DNA of 24,869 nucleotides from JAOTYV01 sp041557595 (GCA_041557595.1 JBFFGE010000053.1:1-24869), one strand, 5' to 3'; shown: positions 5,734 to 13,693, counted from the first letter of the stretch. Program-made: numbers and translations. The notes: a model not told the origin generated them from the letters alone.

Positions 5734-8241
5734 ATGTACCGAAAGCGGGAGCCGATCGAGCTGATGAGCAGGGGGAGCCAACTGGCACTGTGGTCCGCCA
5801 ACGCGGCGGCGCCCGCGCCGAACGACGACACCAACCTGCCCACGCGCTTCGCCGACTGGTTCGGCGCGCGCGGCTGGTCGCCCCATCCCCATCAGCGCGC
5901 GATGCTGGAGGCGGCACGGCGAGACCAGCACACCTTGCTCATCGCGCCGACCGGCGGCGGCAAGACCCTGGCCGGTTTCCTGCCGAGCCTGATCGAGATC
6001 ACGGAGACGGCGGCAGAGGGGCTGCACACGCTCTATGTCTCCCCGCTGAAGGCGCTCGCGGTCGACATTCACCGGAACCTGCAAACGCCGGTCGCCGAAA
6101 TGGCGCTGCCGGTCACCGTGGAGACCCGCACTGGCGACACGCCGCAGCACAAACGCCGGCGTCAGCGGGAACGCCCGCCGAACATCCTGCTGACGACGCC
6201 CGAAAGCCTGACCCTGTTGCTGAGCTATGCCGACGCGCCGAATTTCTTTCGGGGCCTCCGGTGCATCGTACTCGACGAAATCCATTCGCTGGCCGGCACC
6301 AAACGCGGCGACCAGCTCGCGCTGTGCGTCGCGCGGCTGCAAAAACTGGCGCCGCGCTGCCGCCGGGTCGGCCTGTCGGCGACCGTCGCCTGGCCGGACG
6401 ATTTGCGCGCCTGGCTGGCGCCAGATGCGGCCGCGGCATCGGTCCGGCTGATCGACGGGGGCGCCGGCGCCGATCCCGATATCCGCATCCTGGCCACACG
6501 CGCCGACATGCCCTGGTCCGGGCACATGGCGATCCATGCCTTGCCGGAAGTGTATGCCGAGATTCGCAAGGCCGGTACGACGATCGTTTTCGTCAACACA
6601 CGGGCACAGGCCGAGATCGTCTTTCAGGAATTATGGCGATGCAACGACGACAATCTGCCGATCGCGCTGCACCATGGCAGCCTCGCGGTCGAACAGCGCC
6701 GCAAGGTGGAAGCGGCGATGGCCGCCGGCACGCTGCGCGCGGTGGTCGCCACCTCGTCGCTCGATCTCGGCATCGACTGGGCGGCGGTGGACCTGGTGAT
6801 CCAGGTCGGCGCGCCGAAAGGGGCGAGCCGCCTGATCCAGCGTATCGGCCGGTCGGAACACCGGCTCGACCGGCCGAGCCGGGCGATCCTGGTGCCCGCC
6901 AACCGCTTCGAAGTCCTGGAATGCCGGGCCGCGCTGGACGCGGTGGCGGAAAACACCCTGGATGGCGACCGGCCGCAGCCGGGCGGGCTCGACGTGCTGG
7001 CGCAGCATGTGCTGGCGATGGCGTGTTCCGAGCCGTTCGATCCGGACGATTTGTATCGCGAGATCACCGCAGCCGCCCCCTATGCAGATCTTGGGCGCCA
7101 GGATTTCGACGATGTGGTCGCCTTTGTCGACCATGGCGGCTACGCGCTGCGCCGGTACGAACGCTGGCGCCGGCTGGAGCGGCTGCCGGATGGGCGCTAC
7201 CGGGCCGCGTCGCCTGCGGTCGTCCAGCGCCTCCGTATGAACATCGGCACGATCGTCGAGGCGACGACACTGAAGGTCCGGATCAAGCGCGGACCGTATC
7301 TGGGCGAGGTCGAGGAATATTTCGCGCTCGGCCTGGAAATCGGCGACACATTCCTGTTCTCCGGCCAGCTGCTGCGCTTCGATGGTATCCGCGAGATGAC
7401 CTTACAGGCGATACGCGCGCCCGGCGATACGCCGAAAGTGCCCGCCTATGTCGGCGGCCGGCTGCCGTTGACGACCCATCTGGCAGACCGGGTGCGGGCC
7501 ATCCTCGCGCGTCCCGCGGGGTGGCGCGCGCTGCCGGCGCAGGTGCGCGACTGGCTCGACATTCAGCGCATTCGGTCGTGCCTGCCGGAACCGGATGGGC
7601 TGCTGATCGAGAGTTTCCCGCGCGGCCAGCGCGAATTCATGGTCGCCTATTGTTTCGAGGGCCGCAACGCGCATCAGACGCTGGGTATGCTGCTGACCAA
7701 GCGCATGGAGCGCGCGGGCCTGGCGCCGATGGGCTTCGTCGCCACCGACTACGTGATCGCGGTGTGGAGCCTGCGGCCGGTCGGCAATGTGACCACCCTG
7801 TTCGACGAAGACATGCTGGGCGACGATCTGGAAGCCTGGATGGACGAATCGTCGATGCTGAAACGGACCTTCCGCAATGTCGCCGTGATCGGCGGGCTGA
7901 TCGAGCGCCAATACCCCGGCCAGAAAAAGACCGGCCGTCAGGTCACGTTCAACTCGGACCTGATCTACGACACGCTGCGCCGGCATGACCCGCAGCATGT
8001 ATTGTTGCGGGCGACCCGACACGACGCCGCGCAGGGACTCACCGATATCGGCCGCCTCGCCAGTTTCCTGCAACGGATCAAGGGACACATCACCCACCGC
8101 CGGCTCGACCGGGTGTCGCCGCTGGCGGTGCCGATCTTGCTTGAAATCGGCAAGGAACGGGTCGACGGCGCCGCGCTCGACCTGATGCTGGACGAGGCGG
8201 CGCAAGCCCTGATCGCCGAAGCCACGGGCACCGCGCCATGA
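5734..8241 (+). CDS. Ligase-associated DNA damage response DEXH-box helicase
   Basis: The protein is 835 residues. It is an Lhr-like superfamily 2 helicase of the group encoded beside ATP-dependent DNA ligases in proteobacteria. Motif I is APTGGGKT (residues 71-78), motif Ia YVSPLKALAVD, motif II DEIH (181-184) and motif III GLSATVAWPDD. The helicase C domain carries TIVFVNTRAQAE, VATSSLDLGIDW and LIQRIGRSEHR, followed by the Lhr-type C-terminal region. Two starts are possible: ATG 5734 (used here) and ATG 5764 (MSRGSQLALW), the latter closer to usual family starts. Its TGA overlaps the next gene by ATGA, so the two are translationally coupled. Expected role: processing damaged DNA together with the PdeM nuclease. 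Confidence 0.95.
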   Translation: MYRKREPIELMSRGSQLALWSANAAAPAPNDDTNLPTRFADWFGARGWSPHPHQRAMLEAARRDQHTLLIAPTGGGKTLAGFLPSLIEITETAAEGLHTLYVSPLKALAVDIHRNLQTPVAEMALPVTVETRTGDTPQHKRRRQRERPPNILLTTPESLTLLLSYADAPNFFRGLRCIVLDEIHSLAGTKRGDQLALCVARLQKLAPRCRRVGLSATVAWPDDLRAWLAPDAAAASVRLIDGGAGADPDIRILATRADMPWSGHMAIHALPEVYAEIRKAGTTIVFVNTRAQAEIVFQELWRCNDDNLPIALHHGSLAVEQRRKVEAAMAAGTLRAVVATSSLDLGIDWAAVDLVIQVGAPKGASRLIQRIGRSEHRLDRPSRAILVPANRFEVLECRAALDAVAENTLDGDRPQPGGLDVLAQHVLAMACSEPFDPDDLYREITAAAPYADLGRQDFDDVVAFVDHGGYALRRYERWRRLERLPDGRYRAASPAVVQRLRMNIGTIVEATTLKVRIKRGPYLGEVEEYFALGLEIGDTFLFSGQLLRFDGIREMTLQAIRAPGDTPKVPAYVGGRLPLTTHLADRVRAILARPAGWRALPAQVRDWLDIQRIRSCLPEPDGLLIESFPRGQREFMVAYCFEGRNAHQTLGMLLTKRMERAGLAPMGFVATDYVIAVWSLRPVGNVTTLFDEDMLGDDLEAWMDESSMLKRTFRNVAVIGGLIERQYPGQKKTGRQVTFNSDLIYDTLRRHDPQHVLLRATRHDAAQGLTDIGRLASFLQRIKGHITHRRLDRVSPLAVPILLEIGKERVDGAALDLMLDEAAQALIAEATGTAP

Positions 8242-8951
8242 CGCCGGCGGAATTTCAGTTCGCCGGCGAAAAGCTGCTGGCCGACCCGTCCGGCGCCTTG
8301 ATCTGGCCCGGCGGCGACAGCGCGATCGTCGCCGATCTGCATTTCGAGAAGGGATCCGCCTTCGCGGCCAGGGGCACGCTGTTGCCGCCGTATGACAGCC
8401 GCGAAACCCTGCGCCGCCTGGAAGCCGTATTGGCGCGCCATCCGATGCGCCGGGTGATCTGCCTCGGCGACAGCTTCCACGACGGGGAGGGGCCGGCGCG
8501 CCTCGGCGCCGATGAGCGCGCGACGCTGGCGCGGCTGACCGCGCGACACGACTGGATCTGGATCGCCGGCAATCACGACCCGGCTCTGCCCGAAACAATC
8601 GGCGGCGTGACCACGGCCGAGTACCGGGCCGCCGGGCTGGTATTCCGGCATCAGGCGGCCAAGCGCGGCGGCGGCGAAATTTCCGGCCACTTCCACCCCA
8701 AGGCCGGCGTCGCGGCACGCGGCCGCCGCCTTACCGGCCGTTGTTTCGTGACCGACGGTCGGCGGCTGATCCTGCCCGCCTTCGGCGCCTATACGGGCGG
8801 GCTCGACGTGCGCGACCCGGCAATCGAGTCATTGCTGATGCCCGAATACACGGTGCTGATCCTCGGCACGGCACGGGTGCACCGCATTCCACGCCGTGTG
8901 CTGCGGGCGCGGACGGTCGAGGACGACCCCCGTCAGCCACGGTTGTTCTAG
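8238..8951 (+). CDS. pdeM: Ligase-associated DNA damage response endonuclease PdeM
   Basis: This 237-residue metallophosphoesterase acts as a nuclease. Metal-binding motifs appear in order: DLH (residues 33-35), GDSFHD (77-82), GNHD (111-114) and GHFHPK (150-155). These are the hallmarks of the calcineurin-like PdeM group. It begins in the ATGA overlap with the helicase gene, so expression is coupled. In the usual cluster the helicase and PdeM accompany an ATP-dependent DNA ligase and a beta-lactamase-fold exonuclease. Those are not adjacent here: the preceding gene is lepA and the following one ridA. The stop is 9 nt from the convergent ridA stop. Confidence 0.93.
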   Translation: MTPAEFQFAGEKLLADPSGALIWPGGDSAIVADLHFEKGSAFAARGTLLPPYDSRETLRRLEAVLARHPMRRVICLGDSFHDGEGPARLGADERATLARLTARHDWIWIAGNHDPALPETIGGVTTAEYRAAGLVFRHQAAKRGGGEISGHFHPKAGVAARGRRLTGRCFVTDGRRLILPAFGAYTGGLDVRDPAIESLLMPEYTVLILGTARVHRIPRRVLRARTVEDDPRQPRLF

Positions 8952-8960
8952 GGCAAGCGT

Positions 8961-9305
8961 TCAGGCCGCCGCCGTCACCACGATTTCGACCAGCGTATCG
9001 CCCGCGAGCGGCGCGCCGACGCAGGCGCGTTGCGGCCAGTTCTGCCAGTCCGGCCCGACCCAGTCGTTCCACACCGAATCCATGCCCGCCTTCTGCGACA
9101 TGTCGGCGAGGAAAATTTGCACCGAGATCAGCCGCGATTTGTCGGATCCGGCATCCGCGAGGTTCTGGTCGATGGCGTCCAGGGTCGCACGGGTCTGCGC
9201 CTGGATATCGGCACCGGGCGCGGTTGCCACGGTATAGACGATGCCGTTATGGCGAACGGCGCGGTTACGGCCCTTCGCGGATCCCTGCCAACGGTCGATT
9301 GTCAT
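8961..9305 (-). CDS. RidA family protein (YjgF/YER057c/UK114)
   Basis: This 114-residue protein has the RidA fold pattern. The C-terminal QRACVGAPLAGDTLVEIVVTA holds the conserved Arg (residue 93) that binds the carboxylate of imine or enamine substrates in true RidA enzymes. RidA proteins hydrolyse reactive enamines/imines made by PLP enzymes; related subgroups act in catabolic pathways. The VGAPLAG form resembles the RidA subgroups other than the archetypal housekeeping RidA, so deaminase activity is likely but not certain. ATG 9305 follows AGGGAGAG with 6-nt spacing. It is divergent from a TauD-family gene, and the shared gap contains a dyad, suggesting joint control. Confidence 0.88.
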   Translation of the reverse strand: MTIDRWQGSAKGRNRAVRHNGIVYTVATAPGADIQAQTRATLDAIDQNLADAGSDKSRLISVQIFLADMSQKAGMDSVWNDWVGPDWQNWPQRACVGAPLAGDTLVEIVVTAAA

Positions 9306-9363
9306 ATTCAACTCTCCCTTTCGATCGTTCGAATATGTCCGGCGACGGTCGCACGGCCGCTCC

Positions 9364-9380
9364 GGACCGTTATACGGTCC
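9364..9380. promoter_or_regulatory. 17-nt dyad in the ridA/TauD divergent promoter region
   Basis: GGACCGT-TAT-ACGGTCC is a perfect 7-bp inverted repeat with a 3-nt centre. It lies 58 nt from the ridA start and 69 nt from the dioxygenase start. The size and symmetry fit an operator for a dimeric regulator such as TetR or GntR. No regulator gene is adjacent, so its binder is unknown. Confidence 0.4.
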
Positions 9381-9449
9381 CCCACTTCCGATGCCGCCGC
9401 AATCGTTTAGACTGACCGCATCGACCACAATACGATCCGGAGCCGATCC

Positions 9450-10442
9450 ATGCCAAAAATTCTGCGATCCCCCGTTACCGGCCCGAGCGCATGGAAAGGC
9501 GCGGCGTTGCGCGGCGACACCTCCTGGTTCCACACATTGACGCCGGCGGAAGTCACGGAAATCGATGCGGCCTTTCGCCATGCACAAGCCAAAGGCCTGG
9601 CCCACGAAACGATCGCCCGCGAGGATTTTCCGCTACCGAACCTGGCGCCGCGGCTGCAGGAATTGCTGCTGCAAGTGCGCGACGGGCGCGGGTTTTTCCT
9701 GTTGCGCGGCCTGCCGACGGAAAACTATTCGGAGGACGAGGTGTTCGCAATTTTCTGGGGCATCGGCATGCATTGCGGCACACCGGTCTCGCAGAACTCC
9801 TATGGCGATCTGCTCGGCCATGTATTCGACCGCGGCGTCAAGATGGGCGAAGGCCAGGTGCGCGGTTATCAGACAAACCAGAACCTGCGGTTCCATACCG
9901 ACCGTGCGGACATGACCGCGCTGTTCTGCCTGCGCCCGGCGCCCGTCGGCGGCAACAGCAGCCTGGTCAGCTCGATCGCCATTCACAACGAGATCGCCGC
10001 GACCGCGCCCGAATTGCTGGCGCCGCTATACGCGGGCATGCCCTATGTCCATGTGGAGGAAGGCGGCTACACGGAGCCGCGGCGCATACCCGTCTACAGC
10101 GTGCAGGACGGCGTGTTGAGTTGCGGCATCCAGCGCAACACCATCAACACGGCGATCACCGTCGCGGGCATTCCGGTTTCGGATCAGGAAGCGGCGGCGC
10201 TCGACCGGTTCGATGCGCTCGCCAATGATCCGAACTATCGGTTCGATATGCGCCTCGAAGCCGGCGACATTCAGTTTTGCAACAACTACACGGTGATGCA
10301 TGCCCGCACCGCCTATGAGGACGACCCGGATCCGAACAGGAAACGGCATCTCGTGCGGCTTTGGCTACAGTTCGGCCAAGCGCGCCCGGTTGCGCCGCAT
10401 TTCAAGGAATACAATGGCGTCCCGAAGCAGCTTTCGCGTTAG
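9450..10442 (+). CDS. TauD/TfdA family Fe(II)/2-oxoglutarate dioxygenase
   Basis: This 330-residue enzyme has the 2-His-1-Asp iron site: His149 and Asp151 in RFHTDRADM and distal His284 in VMHARTAYEDD. Arg303 (KRHLVRLWL) is the probable 2-oxoglutarate ligand. Family members hydroxylate small substrates using O2 and 2-oxoglutarate, with CO2 and succinate as products. The GFFLLRGLP and DLLGHVFDRG segments are typical of the TauD-type group close to TfdA. The substrate cannot be inferred from sequence. The ATG follows CCGGAGCC, a modest ribosome site. Divergent pairing with ridA suggests a catabolic context involving an amine or imine. Confidence 0.9.
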   Translation: MPKILRSPVTGPSAWKGAALRGDTSWFHTLTPAEVTEIDAAFRHAQAKGLAHETIAREDFPLPNLAPRLQELLLQVRDGRGFFLLRGLPTENYSEDEVFAIFWGIGMHCGTPVSQNSYGDLLGHVFDRGVKMGEGQVRGYQTNQNLRFHTDRADMTALFCLRPAPVGGNSSLVSSIAIHNEIAATAPELLAPLYAGMPYVHVEEGGYTEPRRIPVYSVQDGVLSCGIQRNTINTAITVAGIPVSDQEAAALDRFDALANDPNYRFDMRLEAGDIQFCNNYTVMHARTAYEDDPDPNRKRHLVRLWLQFGQARPVAPHFKEYNGVPKQLSR

Positions 10443-10454
10443 GGCTGCGCCCTG

Positions 10455-10550
10455 GATCAACCTGCCTTTAACTGGAATCAATTAAAGGCAGAAAAGTTGA
10501 TCGATTCTACAAAGATACAGCAGCTTTTAGGCGCACATAAGCTGCTCTAG
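10455..10550. repeat. Bipartite palindromic intergenic repeat, copy B
   Basis: The first palindrome has CTGCCTTTAA (10462-10471) with TTAAAGGCAG (10482-10491), flanked by outer arms GATCAAC (10455-10461) and GTTGATC (10496-10502) with an AAAA bulge. After a 16-nt linker comes AGCAGCTT (10519-10526) with AAGCTGCT (10539-10546), then CTAG. Layout and size match the repeat at 3602-3708, and both end TGCTCTAG. The arms differ in sequence, as expected if base-pairing is conserved rather than primary sequence. Its end supplies the TAG stop of the DUF4169 gene. It occupies the gap between convergent genes. Confidence 0.7.
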
Positions 10551-10744
10551 GAAATTTCCTCGTCGCCGTCCTTGTCCAGACGATGCTGCTCCAGAAAGGC
10601 GACCGTGGTTTCCTTATCCTTCTCTTCGCTCTTGCGTTGAGCCTTCTTGCGCCCCGCGCGTGCACGGTTTTCCGAGGCCTTGCGCAGCCGTTCGGCGCGC
10701 TCCTTCTTTTTGCGGAAACTTCGAAGATTGATGACGTCGCCCAT
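10547..10744 (-). CDS. DUF4169 family protein
   Basis: This is a 65-residue, strongly charged protein. It starts MGDVINLRSFRKKKERAERL and continues NRARAGRKKAQRKSEEKDKE, the typical DUF4169 pattern found almost only in Alphaproteobacteria. The central region is probably one long helix. Function is unknown. Family genes are often linked to fumarase or to ribbon-helix-helix genes; neither is visible here. The stop codon comes from the terminal CTAG of the adjacent palindromic repeat, so the C-terminal end may have been set by the repeat's insertion. The ribosome site is weak. Confidence 0.85.
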   Translation of the reverse strand: MGDVINLRSFRKKKERAERLRKASENRARAGRKKAQRKSEEKDKETTVAFLEQHRLDKDGDEEIS

Positions 10745-10826
10745 GAAATTCCGTTCTGCGTCGGGAATACCGCAGACAGCTTAAACGGACTTGCGCGGAC
10801 TCAACAAGCGCCTTGCTCTCACCCGC

Positions 10827-10854
10827 TTGTGACGCCGCGCGATTGCGATAAACT
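10827..10854 (+). promoter_or_regulatory. Possible sigma-70-type promoter for the 51-residue gene
   Basis: TTGTGA (10827-10832), a 16-nt spacer and TAAACT (10849-10854) give a reasonable -35/-10 pair. Transcription would start about 30 nt before the ATG at 10890. Confidence 0.35.
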
Positions 10855-10889
10855 GTGACCCATCGACGACAGGCCGGAGTGGCATCGTC

Positions 10890-11045
10890 ATGCGCGGTAC
10901 TTCCGCTTGGGAAAACGCGACCGTGGCGCCGCCGGAAACCACCAAAAAACGCGGGGGGCACGTCATGCGAATGTACTTTTACGTCAGTCTGGCGTTGTTG
11001 GTTTTACTGACCGCATACGGGCTGTTGAGCGGACATCTTTTATAG
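10890..11045 (+). CDS. 51-residue (or 26-residue) single-pass membrane peptide
   Basis: The frame starts MRGTSAWENATVAPPETTKKR and continues to a hydrophobic run MYFYVSLALLVLLTAYGLL before SGHLL and TAG. GGAG lies about 9 nt before the first ATG. An in-frame ATG at 10965, with GGGGGG about 7 nt upstream, would give a 26-residue peptide that is almost only the membrane segment. Both starts are plausible. A promoter-like pair lies upstream, and the FAH-family gene begins 56 nt after the stop in the same direction. Family unknown; coding status rests on composition, ribosome sites and position. Confidence 0.5.
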   Translation: MRGTSAWENATVAPPETTKKRGGHVMRMYFYVSLALLVLLTAYGLLSGHLL

Positions 11046-11101
11046 ACGCAGGCGCGGGCGGAATAGCGCAGGCCGTTTGACAAACAGTGGGAGAACAAGG
11101 A

Positions 11102-11884
11102 ATGCGGTGGGCACGTTTCGAACGAAATGGCGACGTTTCATACGGCATCGTCGACGGATCTGAAATCGACGTCGTCAAGGGCGACATGTTCGGTGCGCAC
11201 GAGAAAACCGGCGAGCGCGTGGCGCTGGACTCGGTGAAGCTCCTCGTCCCGTTCGAGCCGAAAACTTTCTATGCGGCCGGCTTGAATTACGTCGATCACA
11301 TCAAGGAGCACGCGGCAGCGCAAGGCCACAAACCCAACATCCCGGAGAAGGCGGATGTCGGCTACCGCGCGAACAATGCGCTGATCGCCCATGAAGAAAA
11401 CGTGATCGTCCCGAAAGACGCCACCGAAAAAGTGCAATACGAGGCGGAGATCGTCGTCGTGATCGGCAAGCAGGCAAAGCATTTGTCGAAGGCCGATGCG
11501 CTATCCTGCGTGTTCGGCTACACCATCGGCAACGATGTCAGCGAACGCACATGGCAGCGCAACGATCGTACCTTCTGGCGCGCCAAGAACACCGACACCT
11601 TCAAGCCTATGGGGCCGTGGATCGAAACCGATTTGGATCTGGATTCGCTGAAGACGACGGTTCGGGTGGACGGTGAGGTCACCATCGAATTTCCGACCAA
11701 CAACATGCTGTTCAGCATCGAAACATTTATCAGCGAGATGACCCGATATCTGACGCTCTATCCCGGCGACATGATCTGGATGGGCACCGAAGGATCGTCG
11801 CCCAACGTCAAGGACGGCGCCCTCGTCGAAATCGAGATCGACCAGATCGGTACGCTGCGCAACCGCTTCGTCCGGGAAAAATAA
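11102..11884 (+). CDS. Fumarylacetoacetate hydrolase (FAH) family protein
   Basis: This 260-residue protein has the FAH fold. The metal ligands of the family are visible: Glu114 and Glu116 in QYEAEIVVVIG and Asp145 in TIGNDVSERTWQ. An N-terminal KTFYAAGLNYVDHI segment and the C-terminal GDMIWMGTEG block are also typical. Family members cleave C-C bonds of beta-diketones, decarboxylate oxaloacetate, or hydrate/isomerise products of aromatic meta-cleavage; the class cannot be fixed from sequence. The ATG follows GGGAGA (7-nt spacing) and AAGGA. It is 62 nt upstream of an amidase gene in the same direction, so a shared catabolic operon is likely. Confidence 0.92.
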   Translation: MRWARFERNGDVSYGIVDGSEIDVVKGDMFGAHEKTGERVALDSVKLLVPFEPKTFYAAGLNYVDHIKEHAAAQGHKPNIPEKADVGYRANNALIAHEENVIVPKDATEKVQYEAEIVVVIGKQAKHLSKADALSCVFGYTIGNDVSERTWQRNDRTFWRAKNTDTFKPMGPWIETDLDLDSLKTTVRVDGEVTIEFPTNNMLFSIETFISEMTRYLTLYPGDMIWMGTEGSSPNVKDGALVEIEIDQIGTLRNRFVREK

Positions 11885-11946
11885 CCGGCCAAGACCGCGC
11901 ACGTCGGTGCACGGCAACAGCACAAGACATTCAACGGGAGAGCGAG

Positions 11947-13257
11947 ATGCCGGCATTGCAGCCAGATCAGTGCGAAGCCCTGGCCCGGGCGGTCGATAGC
12001 GGCATGGCGGCGGCCGATGCCTTGTTCATGCAACTGGCGCATCGGACCGCGGACACGCAGGGGGTCACGCGCGCGTCCTATGGCGATGGCGAGCAAATCG
12101 CCCATGCCCTGGTGGAGGAGGTAGCCCGGCAGCAAGGCCTGGAAGTCGCGGGCGACCTCGCGGGCAATCTCTACATGACATTGCCGGGACAGGACCGCTC
12201 GGCGCCCGCGCTCATCACGGGATCGCATCTCGATTCCGTGCCGTGCGGCGGCAATTACGATGGCGCGGCCGGCGTCGTCGCCGGGCTCGTGGCGCTCGAC
12301 GCGTTGCAGCGTATCGGCGTCACGCCGCCCCGCGATCTCACCGTGATGGCGGTTCGGTCCGAGGAATGCGGCAGCTGGTTTGTCGGCCGGCATGGAGGAC
12401 ATCTCGGCTCGCGCGCCGCGCTCGGCTTGATGGCCGCGGAGGAATTGGATACGGCGATCCATCTTGGTTCCGGCCTGACGCTGGGCGAGCAGATGGCGGC
12501 GTGCGGCCTCGATCCGGACCGGCTGCGCGCCGCGCCGCCGCATTTAAGCCCGGCGAATGTAGGCGCCTATCTGGAACTCCATATCGAGCAGGGTCCCGTG
12601 CTCGAATCGGCCGGGCAACCGGTGGGGATCGTGACCGGCATCCGCGGCAACACGCGGGCGCGCGACGCGCACTGCATCGGCGAATACACCCATAGCGGCG
12701 CGGTGCCGCAATCGCACCGGCACGACGCGGTTCTGGCGACCGCCGAGCTCCTGATGGGGCTGGACGCCGAAGCGCGCACGGTTCTCGACGCGGGCGGCGA
12801 CATCGTCTTCGCCGCCGGAAAGCTGTTCACCGATCCCGCGCTCCACAGCCTGTCCAAGGTGCCGGGCGAGGCGCGCTTCACCCTCGATATCCGCAGTCTC
12901 GATCAAGCGACGATCACGCGTTTCAGCGATTTGGCCAGCGCCCTCGCCGGGGATATCGCAGACCGGCGCGGCGTGCGCTTCGATCTCGGCGATTTTCCCG
13001 TCAGCACACCGACCTTGATGCACGAAGGCCATCGGCGGCATTTGTGGGATGGCTGCGCCGCGCTGAACCTGCCGGCGATCGATATCGCCAGCGGCGGCGG
13101 GCATGACGCGCAGGAATTCGACCGGGCCGGTATTCCCGCCGCGATGATCTTCGTGCGCAACGCCAATGGCAGCCACAATGCGGACGAGGCAATGGAAATG
13201 GACGATTTCGCGGCCGGAACCAAGCTCCTGGCCTGGGCCATGGCGACAGCGCCTTGA
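11947..13257 (+). CDS. M20 family Zn-dependent hydrolase (hydantoinase/carbamoylase-type amidase)
   Basis: At 436 residues the length is near normal for N-carbamoyl-L-amino-acid hydrolases, beta-ureidopropionase and allantoate amidohydrolase. Metal-site motifs are His94 in GSHLDSVPCGGNYDGAAGV, Asp105 in the same block, the EE pair in RSEECGSWF (139-140), His212 in LELHIEQGPVLE and a distal His410 in NANGSHNADE. Such enzymes remove carbamoyl or related groups from N-substituted amino acids. The exact substrate is open. The ATG follows CGGGAGAGCGAG. It probably shares a transcript with the FAH-family gene. Confidence 0.9.
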   Translation: MPALQPDQCEALARAVDSGMAAADALFMQLAHRTADTQGVTRASYGDGEQIAHALVEEVARQQGLEVAGDLAGNLYMTLPGQDRSAPALITGSHLDSVPCGGNYDGAAGVVAGLVALDALQRIGVTPPRDLTVMAVRSEECGSWFVGRHGGHLGSRAALGLMAAEELDTAIHLGSGLTLGEQMAACGLDPDRLRAAPPHLSPANVGAYLELHIEQGPVLESAGQPVGIVTGIRGNTRARDAHCIGEYTHSGAVPQSHRHDAVLATAELLMGLDAEARTVLDAGGDIVFAAGKLFTDPALHSLSKVPGEARFTLDIRSLDQATITRFSDLASALAGDIADRRGVRFDLGDFPVSTPTLMHEGHRRHLWDGCAALNLPAIDIASGGGHDAQEFDRAGIPAAMIFVRNANGSHNADEAMEMDDFAAGTKLLAWAMATAP

Positions 13258-13280
13258 CCCGGCGACCGGTACACCTTCAC

Positions 13281-13309
13281 AAAAAAGGCGCCCGACCAGG
13301 TCGGGCACC
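13281..13309 (-). terminator. Rho-independent terminator of the minus-strand gene at 13342
   Basis: On the minus strand, GCCCGAC-CTG-GTCGGGC (plus coordinates 13290-13306) is followed by GCC and six T (13281-13286 read in reverse). This is a classic terminator for the small minus-strand gene. It may also slow transcription from the convergent amidase gene. Confidence 0.75.
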
Positions 13310-13341
13310 CCGCAAACGCGACATGTTAGCCGGCGTTTGAG

Positions 13342-13563
13342 TTACTTGCTTTCGACTTCCCCACCAAATGGCGTGAACAAATTTGGATCGGTCAAGGCCG
13401 AAATCGAGTACAGGCGTACGTCGGAATTCTGCCGCGCCATGCTGACCCGCGCCCGCGCATGCGGCTGTTCGCCATCCGGCGTAAACAATTCGATGACTTC
13501 CAAGACAAAATCCGGCGCGTCTTTTTTCCGAAATTTCGTGCCGACTTCTAGATTGTAATCCAT
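13342..13563 (-). CDS. Hypothetical protein, 73 residues
   Basis: The sequence starts MDYNLEVGTKFRKKDAPDF and ends FGGEVESK. A GGAGAG ribosome site lies 4 nt before the ATG at 13563; a GTG 12 bases upstream in frame is less well placed. The composition suggests a small mostly beta domain: EVGTKF, VLEVIEL, ARARVSM and VRLYSISAL are spaced like strands. I recognise no family. It has its own good terminator downstream and a CtrA-like site about 49 nt upstream, so it appears to be an independently regulated gene. Confidence 0.7.
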   Translation of the reverse strand: MDYNLEVGTKFRKKDAPDFVLEVIELFTPDGEQPHARARVSMARQNSDVRLYSISALTDPNLFTPFGGEVESK

Positions 13564-13611
13564 GGCACTCTCCACGAAACCCTCATTCGCGGAAAGTGTG
13601 AAGGCATAGTC

Positions 13612-13626
13612 TTAATAAATCGTTAA
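13612..13626 (-). promoter_or_regulatory. CtrA-like binding site TTAA-N7-TTAA
   Basis: TTAA (13612-13615), seven bases and TTAA (13623-13626) followed by CC fit the full CtrA site of Alphaproteobacteria, whose consensus is TTAA-N7-TTAAC. It lies in an AT-rich stretch (about 13605-13680) that is clearly different from the surrounding DNA and 49 nt upstream of the small gene starting at 13563. It could place that gene under cell-cycle or motility control. AT-rich stretches can give such a match by chance. Confidence 0.4.
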
Positions 13627-13693
13627 CCTATTCTATGTCCTTTAAATTTAGCGCAAATTTCCAGTTTTATGGTTAACGGCCGCGTGCAGCGGT

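Noticed and set aside
5688..7988. 766-residue plus-strand frame overlapping the helicase gene
   Set aside because: It is offset by one frame from a protein with full helicase motifs and is rich in Arg, Gly and Pro; a shadow.
7402..8718. 438-residue minus-strand frame
   Set aside because: It covers the helicase and PdeM genes in antisense and has no family motif.
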